A stretch of 64,000 nt of DNA from Paraglaciecola sp. T6c (GTDB taxonomy: Bacteria; Pseudomonadota; Gammaproteobacteria; Enterobacterales; Alteromonadaceae), in contig NC_008228.1 in assembly GCF_000014225.1 (NCBI RefSeq), forward strand, positions 1,922,001-1,986,000. Reading direction: 5' to 3'. Position 1 is the stretch's first letter, and every line of letters starts with the position of its first letter. The position numbers were made by a program, and so were the translations under genes. The notes beneath the pieces are model-generated. The model ran no database searches. It was not told the origin of the DNA and was given only the letters and a program-made list of their open reading frames with translations. Shown here piece by piece: positions 9,489 through 18,917 of the stretch.

Positions 9489-10862
9489 TCAACATTCGAT
9501 GATGTTAACGGCTAACCCGCCCCGGGCGGTTTCCTTATACTTTGATTTCATGTCATTACCCGTGTCCCACATGGTTTTAATGACTTTGTCGAGGGAGACT
9601 TTATGCTGGCCGCTACCACGCAGAGCAAGGCGTGATGCATTAATCGCTTTTATCGCACCCATCGCATTGCGCTCTATACAAGGAACTTGCACTAAGCCAC
9701 CTACAGGGTCACAAGTTAAGCCAAGATTATGTTCCATGCCTATTTCTGCTGCGTTTTCGACCGCATCCACTGAGCCACCGATAATTTCAGTTAATGCCCC
9801 TGCAGCCATTGAGCAAGCAACGCCAACTTCGCCTTGGCAGCCCACTTCAGCCCCAGAGATTGAGGCATTTTTCTTATATAAAATGCCGATAGCAGCAGCG
9901 GTGAGTAAATAACGACTCACAATATCTTCATCTACTGGGCGTACGAATTTATCAAAATAACACAGTACCGCAGGCAAAATACCGGCTGCGCCGTTAGTAG
10001 GGGCGGTCACTACGCGCCCGCCAGCGGCATTTTCTTCATTGACCGCCAAAGCAAACAAATTCACCCAATCCATAGCGACCATGGGGTCGGCGTTTTTTTC
10101 ACTTTGTAGGCGGCGATGTAGCCCTGGAGCTCTGCGGGTCACTTTTAATCCGCCGGGTAAAATGCCTTCGGTTTTAATACCGGTTTGAATACATGCGTGC
10201 ATAACCTGCCATATGTGCCAAAGCTTGGCAGTAATATCGCTTTTGGGCTGAAATACTTGCTCGTTTCGGTACATTAACGAGCTAATAGAAAAACCGTTTT
10301 CCTTACACAAGCGCACTAACTCTTCTGCGCTAGAAAAAGCAAAAGGGACGGGTTTTTCTACCAACGTGAGGGCGGCGGTTTTTTGCGCTAAAAAGTCCTC
10401 GGCACGAATAATAAAACCGCCACCGATGGAATAATAAGATTGCGATGAAATGATTTCGCCTTTATGTAAGGCGTGAATGGTCATGCCATTGGCGTGATGG
10501 GGGAGTGTTTTACGTCGATGGAAGACGATGGCGTCTTTGGCAGCAAAGCGCACTGGATGTAATTGATCCAGCGTTAACCTTCTGCTTTTTTCAACTTCCG
10601 CTAGCATCTCATCAACAGCGGTAGCATCGATGGTTTCAGGTGCGTGGCCCAACAAGCCTAAGATCACTGCTTTACCCGTACCATGTCCTTTGCCCGTTTG
10701 TCCTAAGCTGCCGAATAGCTCAGCGCGCACTTCGTCCGTTTTATCAAACAAGTTTTGTGTTTTTAATTGCTGGCTAAACTCTTTTGCCGCTCGCATGGGT
10801 CCCACAGTGTGAGAGCTAGATGGGCCGATACCAACACTGAACATATCAAAAACACTGATCAT
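9489..10862 (-). CDS. sdaA: L-serine ammonia-lyase (iron-sulphur type)
   Basis: A single-chain L-serine deaminase of 457 residues (E. coli SdaA 454) that converts L-serine to pyruvate and ammonia using a [4Fe-4S] cluster. The N-terminal signature [14 protein letters not shown] is present, and the cluster-region cysteines are visible in [23 protein letters not shown] and [10 protein letters not shown]. Gene order pabB-nudL-sdaA on one strand is the same as in E. coli. It is separated from nudL by 237 bases holding a short repeat array, so it probably has its own promoter. SdaA and SdaB cannot be told apart by eye; synteny favours sdaA. Confidence 0.92.
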   Translation of the reverse strand: MISVFDMFSVGIGPSSSHTVGPMRAAKEFSQQLKTQNLFDKTDEVRAELFGSLGQTGKGHGTGKAVILGLLGHAPETIDATAVDEMLAEVEKSRRLTLDQLHPVRFAAKDAIVFHRRKTLPHHANGMTIHALHKGEIISSQSYYSIGGGFIIRAEDFLAQKTAALTLVEKPVPFAFSSAEELVRLCKENGFSISSLMYRNEQVFQPKSDITAKLWHIWQVMHACIQTGIKTEGILPGGLKVTRRAPGLHRRLQSEKNADPMVAMDWVNLFALAVNEENAAGGRVVTAPTNGAAGILPAVLCYFDKFVRPVDEDIVSRYLLTAAAIGILYKKNASISGAEVGCQGEVGVACSMAAGALTEIIGGSVDAVENAAEIGMEHNLGLTCDPVGGLVQVPCIERNAMGAIKAINASRLALRGSGQHKVSLDKVIKTMWDTGNDMKSKYKETARGGLAVNIIEC

Positions 10863-10970
10863 AAAAACGCAAAACCTATTGAATTATAAAGACACTAATT
10901 GTGCAGGTTTGTGTGGGCATGAACAACTCAGCTTAGGGATATATTGCCTTTAGGCAATGTAAAGATATTG

Positions 10971-11021
10971 TTGCGACCCGTGCATAGCTGCGACCTTTGA
11001 ATAGTTGCGAACGTGCATATG
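10971..11021. repeat. Three degenerate 17-bp tandem units upstream of sdaA
   Basis: Units at 10971-10987, 10988-11004 and 11005-11021 share the core YTGCGA and the tail TGCATAG/TGAATAG/TGCATATG. They lie 110-160 bases before the sdaA start. They could be regulator sites or drifted repeat copies. Confidence 0.45.
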
Positions 11022-11099
11022 AAGTAGACCTATTGCTGCTCTTTTGTTGCTGCACTTCTATTAATTCAGCTTTATTGATCCACTTATATTACTTGAAGC

Positions 11100-11693
11100 T
11101 TACTGCTCGACTGAAAAGTCTTGGGCTACATGGTTTGATAACACACGAACGAACGCAGCGGTTGCTCCCCATATGACTTGTTCGTGCCATTTTATAAAAT
11201 AAATGGGATGCTGGGCGGCGTTTTTACGCTTCACCCAATGGATAAAGTGATTATTTTTGTCAAGTAAGAACGACAGGGGGACTTCAAACACTGATTCCAC
11301 TTCGTTGGTATCCAGTGTCATTTCTAATGGCATGCGCACAAAACCCACATAAGGGATGACTTCATAGCGGCTCACGGTACGATAACGCGGCAGGCTGCCC
11401 ACCACTTCTATACATTGCGGGTGAATACCGATTTCTTCATGGGTCTCTCTTAAAGCCGTACTTAAAAGGTTGTTGTCACTTGGTTCTTGCTTGCCGCCGG
11501 GGAAGCTTACTTGACCAGCGTGGTGCTTTAAGTGCCTAGAGCGTAATGTGAACAACATGCTAAGTTGGCCCTGTCTTTCAAGCATGGGCATTAATACTGC
11601 GGCAGGCTTACCGGCAGTAAGCAATGGATAGTCCAATTCAGGGTGGATAGTACGGGCATGATGAAAACGAGAGAGAAATTCATTTTTATTCAT
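11100..11693 (-). CDS. nudL: NUDIX hydrolase, CoA pyrophosphatase type
   Basis: A 197-residue NUDIX enzyme of the NudL/YeaB group, expected to cleave CoA or its derivatives. The group signature before the box, LRSRHLKHHAGQVSFPGG, is clear, followed by a full NUDIX box from GGKQEPSDNN to RETHEEIGI (residues about 65-90), with the metal-binding REtHEE core intact. It begins four bases after pabB on the same strand, as in E. coli, so the two are probably translated from one mRNA. Confidence 0.9.
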   Translation of the reverse strand: MNKNEFLSRFHHARTIHPELDYPLLTAGKPAAVLMPMLERQGQLSMLFTLRSRHLKHHAGQVSFPGGKQEPSDNNLLSTALRETHEEIGIHPQCIEVVGSLPRYRTVSRYEVIPYVGFVRMPLEMTLDTNEVESVFEVPLSFLLDKNNHFIHWVKRKNAAQHPIYFIKWHEQVIWGATAAFVRVLSNHVAQDFSVEQ

Positions 11694-11697
11694 GTGC

Positions 11698-13122
11698 TTA
11701 GGCGTTCCCTTGCAATAATACGGGCAGTATTTTACACACTTTGTCTAAACTTTCTTGATATTCGTCTAGTGCGGTAGAATCTAGCACAATTCCGCCGCCT
11801 GCCCAGCAGTAAATATGTGAATTTTCGAGCAATATTGTACGAATGCATATGCTGGTGTCCATATCCCCATCAATACCTAGGTATCCAATGCTGCCACAAT
11901 AAATATTACGTCTTTGGGGCTCTAACTCTTCAATGATTTCCATGGCGCGAATTTTAGGTGCTCCAGTGATAGAGCCACCGGGAAACGCGCCACGTAATAA
12001 AGACAGGGCGGTCTGTTGATCAGCGAGTTGACCAGTCACCGTGCTGACTAAATGATGCACTGCAGCAAAGCTCTCTATTTCAAATAGCGCAGGCACGTCC
12101 ACTGAGTGCGGTTGGCAAGACTTGCTTAAGTCATTGCGCAGTAAATCCACAATCATTAAGTTCTCTGCTCGGTCTTTACTTGAACCTCGAAGCGCCTGAA
12201 TATTTTGCTCATCTATCGCTTGATCCGGCGAGCGTGGCCGAGTGCCTTTAATGGGTTTCGTTTGCACTTTGCCATGGTTGTCGACCGACAAAAAACGTTC
12301 AGGGGAAATACTAATGATCACTGCGTTAGGAATACGAATAAAGGCTGAAAACGGCGCTTTGTTGGCGTCCCGTAGTCGCAAATACGCCTGATACTCGTCA
12401 CCTGAATAGGGGGCGTCAAATCGTTGAGCAAGGTTAACTTGATAACAATCGCCACTTCTTAGGTAAGCGTTAACCTGCGCGATTTTATGCACGTACTGGC
12501 TTTTGTTCATATTGGATTGCCATTGTCCACTTAAGATGAATTTCTGAGTATCATCAGTGGGGCATGCTGCGTCAACATGGTTCAACAGGGCATTTATATG
12601 CGCTGCATCAGGCGCATTGTCATTGTGGTCAGTGGGAAAGTGGCACAGGTAAAATTGCTCAGTCTGGTTGTCTTTAACAACCGCCCAGTGATAAATCCCT
12701 ACTGCCATATCAGGGGCAGAATATGGGTTTTCTGCCTGTTGGGGTAAGTCTTCGAATCGTCGTCCCAAATCATAACCAAAGTAGCCCATTGCGCCGGCTT
12801 TAAAAGGCAGTGCAGAGGTGCTGAGTGGAGCCGACTCCGTGCCCAAGCACTCTTCGAGCACAGCTTGCACTAACATCATGGGGTCTTCTTGACTGACACG
12901 ATTGTTCTGGGGCGCGCCCGTGAAGCAAATGTGTGTGCTTTCACCGTTGGTGACGAGCGTGGCGAGTGGGTTTGCAACTATAACATCATACCGACCATCA
13001 ACGTGGACACTGTCGGCAGAGTCTAACAATATGGCCCATTCTTGGTCGGCGAAGTGCTGGAATAAACGGTTCATACTGTGATTTTTAGGTGCGTTTAATT
13101 CAGTGATGTTCAGGGTTGGCAA
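11698..13122 (-). CDS. pabB: Aminodeoxychorismate synthase component I
   Basis: PabB (474 residues) converts chorismate and ammonia, supplied by the PabA glutaminase, to 4-amino-4-deoxychorismate for folate. The chorismate-binding domain is complete: GDCYQVNLAQRF, SPERFL, KPIKGTRPR with the lysine that distinguishes PabB from TrpE, DLLRNDLSKSC, and GGSITGAPKIRAMEII. The start is read as the TTG at 13122, which keeps the conserved N-terminal region; an ATG at 13074 would shorten it by 16 residues. No pabA is in the window. It heads the pabB-nudL pair. Confidence 0.93.
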   Translation of the reverse strand: MPTLNITELNAPKNHSMNRLFQHFADQEWAILLDSADSVHVDGRYDVIVANPLATLVTNGESTHICFTGAPQNNRVSQEDPMMLVQAVLEECLGTESAPLSTSALPFKAGAMGYFGYDLGRRFEDLPQQAENPYSAPDMAVGIYHWAVVKDNQTEQFYLCHFPTDHNDNAPDAAHINALLNHVDAACPTDDTQKFILSGQWQSNMNKSQYVHKIAQVNAYLRSGDCYQVNLAQRFDAPYSGDEYQAYLRLRDANKAPFSAFIRIPNAVIISISPERFLSVDNHGKVQTKPIKGTRPRSPDQAIDEQNIQALRGSSKDRAENLMIVDLLRNDLSKSCQPHSVDVPALFEIESFAAVHHLVSTVTGQLADQQTALSLLRGAFPGGSITGAPKIRAMEIIEELEPQRRNIYCGSIGYLGIDGDMDTSICIRTILLENSHIYCWAGGGIVLDSTALDEYQESLDKVCKILPVLLQGNA

Positions 13123-13320
13123 AGCTGGATTTCCATCTAGTCGAGCGTATTAAGTGTGATGATATTGGCCAAAAACAGTCATTGCGAGTTCTATAAGGCG
13201 ATTTATCATGGAGCAATCTATCATCACAGGTTATCATATGCGCGACCTACGAACGACAATTGTCGAGCTCTTTGACATGACTTTGTCGAAACTTTGTGAC
13301 ACATCAAACAAGAGGCAACT

Positions 13321-14850
13321 ATGGCTGTTATCCGTCAACAGGACTTTATCGATAGCATTGAAGATTCTTTGCAGTTTATTTCCTATTATCATCCGTTAGA
13401 TTATATCAAGGCCGTTGAAAAAGCCTACAACAAGGAAGAAAGTCAGGCCGCAAAAGACGCTATGGCACAAATACTGATTAATTCACGTATGTCAGCCGAA
13501 GGTAAGCGTCCGTTATGTCAAGATACGGGCATAGTGACCTGTTTCGTTAAAATAGGTATGGGTGTGCAGTGGGATAAAACTGACCTGACGGTGCAGCAAA
13601 TGGTTGATGAGGGAACGCGTCGCGCTTATAACAATAAAGAAAATCCGTTGCGTGCTTCTATTGTTTCAGATCCAGCGGGTGCGCGTAAAAATACCAAAGA
13701 CAATACGCCAGCGGTTGTGCATATCGATACCGTACCAGGCGAAGGTATTGAAGTGATGATCGCGGCCAAAGGTGGCGGTTCAGAAAATAAATCTAAAATG
13801 GTGATGTTAAACCCCAATGACAGCATTGCAGATTGGGTGGTGAAAACCTTACCGACTATGGGGGCAGGGTGGTGTCCACCGGGCATGCTGGGTATAGGCA
13901 TAGGTGGTACCGCTGAAAAATCAGCCGTTCTTGCCAAAGAAAGCTTGATGGATCCGGTTGATATCCAGGAGCTAATGGACAGAGGCGCACAAACGACCGA
14001 AGAAAAATTGCGTCTTGAAATCTTCAAAAAAGTGAATGATTTAGGGATAGGTGCACAAGGTTTGGGCGGTTTAACCACCGTGGTTGATATTAAAATTAAA
14101 TCATTGCCAACCCATGCCGCTTCATTGCCAGTGACGATGATCCCTAACTGTGCAGCAACCCGCCATGCGCATTTCCATCTTGATGGTACTGGTGCAGCAG
14201 AATTTACACCGCCTGATTTAAACGATTGGCCTGAAGTGACGTGGGAAGTGAGTAAAGACACCCGCCGCGTTAATTTAGATGACGTCAAAAAAGAAGATAT
14301 TCAAGAATGGAAAGTAGGCGAAACGGTATTGCTTTCTGGCAAGATGTTAACCGGACGCGATGCCGCTCACAAACGTATTCAAACCATGCTCGATAATGGA
14401 GAAGGCTTGCCAGATGGTGTGGATTTGACCGACCGCTTCATTTATTACGTGGGCCCAGTTGATGCAGTAGGTGACGAAGTTGTGGGACCTGCAGGCCCAA
14501 CAACGGCTACCCGTATGGACAAATTCACTGATTTGATGCTTGAACAAACTGGCCTTATTGGCATGATTGGTAAAGCCGAACGTGGCCCAGCTACGGTTAG
14601 CAGTATTGCCAAGCACAAAGCGGTCTATTTGATGGCCGTGGGCGGTGCCGCTTACTTGGTGTCTAAAGCGATTAAGAAGTCACGTGTGGTGGCATTCGAG
14701 GATTTAGGGATGGAAGCCATCTATGAATTCGAAGTGAAAGACATGCCGGTTACTGTTGCAGTAGACAGCACTGGGGCCAATGCCCATGAAACTGGACCTG
14801 CCATTTGGAAGGTGAAGATTCAAGAAGCAAACGCCAAAGCCGAAGCTTGA
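13321..14850 (+). CDS. fumA: Fumarate hydratase, class I (iron-sulphur)
   Basis: A [4Fe-4S] class I fumarase of 509 residues that interconverts fumarate and malate in the TCA cycle. Signatures seen include LCQDTGIVTCFVKIG, GWCPPGMLGIGIGGT, MIPNCAATRHAHFHLDG and, in the C-terminal domain, GPVDAVGDEVVGPAGPTTATRM and GKAERGP. Cysteines in these motifs fit cluster ligation. It is a single chain with N- and C-terminal domains fused, as in E. coli FumA/FumB; which of those it matches is not clear, so the symbol is provisional. An AAGAGG ribosome binding site precedes the ATG. A strong terminator follows. Confidence 0.92.
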   Translation: MAVIRQQDFIDSIEDSLQFISYYHPLDYIKAVEKAYNKEESQAAKDAMAQILINSRMSAEGKRPLCQDTGIVTCFVKIGMGVQWDKTDLTVQQMVDEGTRRAYNNKENPLRASIVSDPAGARKNTKDNTPAVVHIDTVPGEGIEVMIAAKGGGSENKSKMVMLNPNDSIADWVVKTLPTMGAGWCPPGMLGIGIGGTAEKSAVLAKESLMDPVDIQELMDRGAQTTEEKLRLEIFKKVNDLGIGAQGLGGLTTVVDIKIKSLPTHAASLPVTMIPNCAATRHAHFHLDGTGAAEFTPPDLNDWPEVTWEVSKDTRRVNLDDVKKEDIQEWKVGETVLLSGKMLTGRDAAHKRIQTMLDNGEGLPDGVDLTDRFIYYVGPVDAVGDEVVGPAGPTTATRMDKFTDLMLEQTGLIGMIGKAERGPATVSSIAKHKAVYLMAVGGAAYLVSKAIKKSRVVAFEDLGMEAIYEFEVKDMPVTVAVDSTGANAHETGPAIWKVKIQEANAKAEA

Positions 14851-14871
14851 TTTAGCATGCTGATTTAGAAT

Positions 14872-14898
14872 AGGCGCCGGGTTAATGGCGCCTTTTTT
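14872..14898 (+). terminator. Rho-independent terminator after the fumarase gene
   Basis: AGGCGCC pairs with GGCGCCT across an 8-base loop, followed by a T run at 14893-14898. Confidence 0.87.
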
Positions 14899-14936
14899 GT
14901 GCTACACCTTCCGACATCAAACTTCGATATTTTTAC

Positions 14937-15020
14937 ATCACGGTACTTATATCACGGTACTTTTATCAAGGTACACTTATCATGGTTTTTTTATCAAGGT
15001 ACATGTATCACGATACTTTG
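14937..15020. repeat. Six tandem 14-bp repeats upstream of rmuC
   Basis: Six head-to-tail units of exactly 14 bases begin at 14937, 14951, 14965, 14979, 14993 and 15007. The consensus is ATCACGGTACTTTT; the first two copies differ at one base, and the later ones at three to five. The next 14 bases (15021-15034) may be a seventh, heavily decayed unit. The array lies between the fumarase terminator and the rmuC start, 43 bases from the ATG. Fourteen is not a multiple of three, so this is not a coding repeat. Confidence 0.9.
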
Positions 15021-15063
15021 ATTACCAACTATTTATCTTCAGTTTTAGGATCTCTCTTACCCT

Positions 15064-16620
15064 ATGAATTTTTTCCAGCACTTTTCCTTCGATGATCCCA
15101 ATCTATTAATCTTACTTGGCTTAGTAGCCGTTTTGGGGATCCTTATCGGCTGGTTGTTAAACGCGGTATTCTCTGGTCGCCAGCAAGCTGAGCTAACATC
15201 CCAGCTAGAGCATCGTTATCAACAGTCGCAAACCTATGTTCAGCAACAAGTCCTGGACTTAAAAGAAGCGCTGCAAGAATCAAACAGCGAGAATAAAAAT
15301 TTGCGTCAGTTGCAGTTAAATCAACAAAATGCGTTAGGGCAACTGAGCCAGCAAGTAGAGCGTATCCCCGTGCTTGAACAAGACAGCAAACGTTGGCAAG
15401 GGCATTATCAGCAAATTCAGCAACACGCGGCAGATTTACGTGAAGAACTGGCCGAAAAAACAGCGCGTTTTGAACAAGAGAAGCTTGCCAGCGATGAGAA
15501 GCTTGCTTTGCTTGAGTCATCAGAACAACGTTTGCAACAGCAGTTTGAGAACTTAGCGAATAAAATTTTCGAGCAGAAAAATAACGCATTCCAGCAGTCA
15601 AGCAAAGCCGGTCTCGATGCCTTGCTGGGTCCGCTGAAAGACCAAATTGAAGGGTTTAAAAAGCAAGTCAGTGACCAGTACGTGAAAGAGGGCCAAGAAA
15701 GAGCCTCACTTAAAACGGAAATCATGGGCTTAAAAGAGCTGAATCAGCAAATTACCCAAGATGCCGCTGCGCTCACAAAAGCCCTTAAGGGTGATAATAA
15801 GCAGCAAGGCAATTGGGGGGAAGTCGTATTAGAGCGGGTATTAAAAGAATCCGGTTTGCGAGAGGGGCACGAATTTGATACCCAAGTTGCCCTTAAAAAT
15901 GACAGTGGTAAAAGTTATCAGCCTGATGTCGTGGTGCACTTGCCCAACGACAAAGACGTAGTGATTGATTCAAAAGTGTCTCTTGCCGCCTATGAGCGCT
16001 ATTTTAACGAAGAACATGAAGAATCACGGCAGGTGTATTTAAATCAACATGTCGCATCTTTGCGTAATCATATCAAAGAGTTAGGTAATAAGGATTATCA
16101 AGACTTAAAAGGCTTAAGAACACTGGATTATGTGTTGATGTTTATTCCTGTCGAGCCCGCATTTTTACTCGCTGCTGAACATGCTCCTGAGCTGGTCAAA
16201 CTTGCCTTTGATAATAATATTATGTTGGTCAGTCCAACGAATTTGCTGGTGGCGCTGCGCACTATCAACAACATTTGGCAGTACGAATATCAAAATCAAA
16301 ACGCCCAGAAAATTGCGGCTAACGCAGGCAAATTGTATGACAAGTTTCATGGGTTCGTCAGTGACATGGAAAAAGTCGGCAAATCGATGGAATCTACACA
16401 GCGTAACTATGACGCCGCAATGAATAAGCTAACTACGGGTAAAGGCAACTTGATCCGCCAAGCAGAGCAATTTAAAGCCTTAGGAGTGCAATCGAACAAG
16501 AAACTTGATGCGCGTTTATTGCAGGAGGATGACATTGAACTGCCTGATAACAATCCTGCTGAAGACTCAGACAACTTGCTGAGTAAGGCGCCGCGGCAAA
16601 ATGATGAAAAATTATCATGA
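15064..16620 (+). CDS. rmuC: DNA recombination protein RmuC
   Basis: A 518-residue RmuC protein. One N-terminal membrane helix (residues about 15-35, LLILLGLVAVLGILIGWLL) is followed by a long Gln-rich coiled coil to about residue 190, then the RmuC domain. The nuclease-like core reads QGNWGEVVLERVLKESGL and PDVVVHLPNDKDVVIDSKVS, which fits a PD-(D/E)xK fold. RmuC limits inversion at short inverted repeats in E. coli. The C-terminal 40 residues are acidic. The stop overlaps the next gene start by four bases (ATGA). A 14-bp tandem array lies directly upstream. Confidence 0.93.
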   Translation: MNFFQHFSFDDPNLLILLGLVAVLGILIGWLLNAVFSGRQQAELTSQLEHRYQQSQTYVQQQVLDLKEALQESNSENKNLRQLQLNQQNALGQLSQQVERIPVLEQDSKRWQGHYQQIQQHAADLREELAEKTARFEQEKLASDEKLALLESSEQRLQQQFENLANKIFEQKNNAFQQSSKAGLDALLGPLKDQIEGFKKQVSDQYVKEGQERASLKTEIMGLKELNQQITQDAAALTKALKGDNKQQGNWGEVVLERVLKESGLREGHEFDTQVALKNDSGKSYQPDVVVHLPNDKDVVIDSKVSLAAYERYFNEEHEESRQVYLNQHVASLRNHIKELGNKDYQDLKGLRTLDYVLMFIPVEPAFLLAAEHAPELVKLAFDNNIMLVSPTNLLVALRTINNIWQYEYQNQNAQKIAANAGKLYDKFHGFVSDMEKVGKSMESTQRNYDAAMNKLTTGKGNLIRQAEQFKALGVQSNKKLDARLLQEDDIELPDNNPAEDSDNLLSKAPRQNDEKLS

Positions 16621-17288
16621 CAGCCATCATAGATACTTTTATCGCGCCGCCATGTGATGAGGCGGTCACGGTTTTGTATCAAGATGAATACCTGTTAGCG
16701 GTAAATAAACCTAGTGGGTTACTGAGTTTGTCGGGTAAAAACCCGTTGAATAAAGATTCAGTGCATTACCGAATTGTGCAGGAATTTCCTACTGCTTTGA
16801 TGGCACATCGTCTGGACTTTGGCACGTCAGGTGTGCTGCTGCTGGCCCTTGATAAAAATAGTAATGCTCAGTTAACTAAGCAGTTTCAGGCACGAACCGT
16901 GAAGAAGCGTTACACGGCTGTGCTACTAGGAAAAATTGAGCAAACCGAGGGGAGGGTATCAGTGCCTATCGCGAAAGATCCGCCTAATTTCCCGCGACAA
17001 AAAATCTGCTATGACACGGGTAAAGAAGCTATAAGTCATTATCGTGTCATTGAGTATGTTGACAACCCGCTGTGCACTCGCGTTGAGTTCACCCCTGAAA
17101 CGGGGCGCACTCATCAATTGCGGCTGCACAGCTTAGCGATGGGCCATCCCATTTTAGGATGTGATTTATACGGCAATAGCCACAGTGTGCAAATGGCCTC
17201 CAGACTTTTGCTACATGCCTCTCATATCAAATTTACCCACCCTTACAGCGGAAAAAGCATGGAAATAGAAGCGCCTATACCGTTTTAA
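16617..17288 (+). CDS. rluA: RluA-family pseudouridine synthase
   Basis: A 223-residue pseudouridine synthase close in length to E. coli RluA (219), which modifies 23S rRNA U746 and tRNA U32. The catalytic-aspartate motif is HRLDFGTSG, with the family motifs LLAVNKPSGLLSLSG, TVKKRYTAVLLGK, TGRTHQLRLHSLAMGHPILG and the C-terminal LLLHA. There is no S4 domain. It overlaps rmuC by four bases and is likely translationally coupled to it. The RluA assignment rests on length and overall similarity; the exact target site is not proven. Confidence 0.87.
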   Translation: MTAIIDTFIAPPCDEAVTVLYQDEYLLAVNKPSGLLSLSGKNPLNKDSVHYRIVQEFPTALMAHRLDFGTSGVLLLALDKNSNAQLTKQFQARTVKKRYTAVLLGKIEQTEGRVSVPIAKDPPNFPRQKICYDTGKEAISHYRVIEYVDNPLCTRVEFTPETGRTHQLRLHSLAMGHPILGCDLYGNSHSVQMASRLLLHASHIKFTHPYSGKSMEIEAPIPF

Positions 17289-17621
17289 ACCGCTAGAGTG
17301 TTCTTTTCTATAGGATGCTACTAATGCTCAGTAGCCCTGTTTGTGCTCGCTGTAGTAAGGTTTTTTTACAGCCAAAAAATGTGAATGTATCCAATAAGTG
17401 TCAATTTCTTATATATCCCACTGATAAACCTGTTTATAATTTTTTTACCTAGTATGTGGTAAATAAAATCATCTCTCTTTGCGAACTTAGTTATCCGTTG
17501 GTGTGTTGCCATTAGGCGCATTCAACAGGAGCGTACTCGCACGGCAGATAGGTTTGAATACTTGCGAGTTGTATAGGTGTTTTTTTAGTTCGAAGTTTTT
17601 TTATCTCACGGAGTGAAACAT
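17289..17621. other. Intergenic region before the pectinacetylesterase-like gene
   Basis: About 330 AT-rich bases without a convincing gene. A TATAAT at 17435-17440 could be a -10 box but has no good -35 partner. A GCTGTA/TACAGC inverted pair near 17348-17372 encloses a T run and is not a standard terminator. A GGAG at 17610-17613 serves the next gene. No other structure was seen. Confidence 0.5.
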
Positions 17622-18917
17622 ATGAAAAGCAAGTATTTAATGGGCGTCGCATTATTAATCAGTACATTACCTGTGATGGCGAAACATCATCAACAAGAAC
17701 AAAGCGAGTGGCAAACCATACCGGTGGCATCCGAAATGGACATTGTCGATGAGAATGGGCAGCCAAAAACGATTACTCCTTCTTGTGCATTCGATACAGT
17801 ACCAAATCCACTTGACGGTACTCCACTGGACAATTCTTTCCGATTTTATTTTAAAGAGGGCAAGAGCAAAAACGTGTTGGTCTTTTTTAATGGCGGCGGG
17901 TCTTGTTGGAATGATGCTACCTGCGTAGCATCATTGGCACTGGACAATGTACCAGATAATCGCCCAACCTATAATCCATCAGTACTGCAAGAAAACTCTC
18001 CTGTCGATGCGGGTGGGGTATTCGACGATGACAATAGACGAAACCCTTTTAAAGACTGGAGTAAAGTTTTTATTCCTTACTGTACTGGGGATTTACATGC
18101 CGGTTCAAGTGAAGTGGCTTATACCGATGTTGACGGAACTATCACCGGCTTTCCTGGCGCACCTGTCACTGTTAAACACAGAGGCTATGATAATTTTCTA
18201 GCCGTTCAAGAATGGATGAAAAACCGTTTCAAGGAAAAAAAGAGGTACAGAAAAGCGATAAACAAGATGTTGGTTACGGGCTCTAGCGCTGGGGGCTATG
18301 GCGCGACTCTAAACTTCCCATATCTTCAGGCTGCTTTCCCGCGGGTTAAAATATCGTTGTTGGCTGACGCCTCGGCATCTATCGTTTCTGAAGGGTTTGT
18401 TAACGATGTTTTTCATTCGGGCAGTCCTTGGAATTTCGAAAATACCTTACCTAACATTTTTAGAAGTGGTCTGGGCACCTATACCGCGGCAGATTTAAAC
18501 GTGGATTTATTTCAACGCTTATCATATCGCTATCCGCGTAATCGGTTCGCCCAATACACGACTGAATTTGATGGGGTACAAGTGCTATTCAACAAAGTCA
18601 TGGATCAAATCGATCAGGGCAATACCAATCCTTTCTCTTGGGCATTGCAACCAAGCGATTACTTGTACTTTGCCGAGTGGAATGCACGGATGACAGCTTC
18701 TTTCGATCAGTTAGCGGATACGACCCGCAACTACCAGTACTATATTGGTCAAGGCTCGATTCACACCATTATGACAGATGATTTTGCCACCGACGAGGTG
18801 CCGCATCCGTTTTACGATGAGCGAAGCGCTCGAGGTATTAGATTTACCACTTGGCTGAATTACTTTGTGAATGCCAGATGGTTTTACCCTATTAGCTTGG
18901 CCTATCAAGGCGATTAA
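17622..18917 (+). CDS. Exported pectinacetylesterase-like esterase
   Basis: A 431-residue exported serine hydrolase of the pectinacetylesterase/Notum type. Residues 1-20 form a signal peptide (MKSKYLMGVALLISTLPVMA). The family pattern is visible: FFNGGGSCWND (oxyanion region), VFIPYCTGDLHAG, and the nucleophile elbow VTGSSAGGYG (Ser about residue 222); a late GSIHTIM gives the likely catalytic His. Several conserved cysteines fit periplasmic or secreted disulphides. The ATG at 17622 is preferred over the GTG at 17613 because it is eight bases from a GGAG. The natural substrate in a marine bacterium may be an acetylated algal or plant polysaccharide, which is inference. Confidence 0.8.
   Translation: MKSKYLMGVALLISTLPVMAKHHQQEQSEWQTIPVASEMDIVDENGQPKTITPSCAFDTVPNPLDGTPLDNSFRFYFKEGKSKNVLVFFNGGGSCWNDATCVASLALDNVPDNRPTYNPSVLQENSPVDAGGVFDDDNRRNPFKDWSKVFIPYCTGDLHAGSSEVAYTDVDGTITGFPGAPVTVKHRGYDNFLAVQEWMKNRFKEKKRYRKAINKMLVTGSSAGGYGATLNFPYLQAAFPRVKISLLADASASIVSEGFVNDVFHSGSPWNFENTLPNIFRSGLGTYTAADLNVDLFQRLSYRYPRNRFAQYTTEFDGVQVLFNKVMDQIDQGNTNPFSWALQPSDYLYFAEWNARMTASFDQLADTTRNYQYYIGQGSIHTIMTDDFATDEVPHPFYDERSARGIRFTTWLNYFVNARWFYPISLAYQGD

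Noticed and set aside
13254-13265. The 12-bp palindrome CGACAATTGTCG before the fumarase gene as an operator
   Set aside because: It is short, matches no regulator consensus I know, and is only weakly above chance.
13626-14288. A 220-codon frame antisense to the fumarase gene
   Set aside because: The fumarase frame is certain; the antisense frame is a by-product of its codon use.
14937-15020. CRISPR array
   Set aside because: The units are contiguous with no spacers, and no cas gene is near.
14885-15067. A 60-codon frame across the 14-bp repeats
   Set aside because: The repeat period is not a multiple of three, the frame overlaps the fumarase terminator, and the product has no recognisable features.
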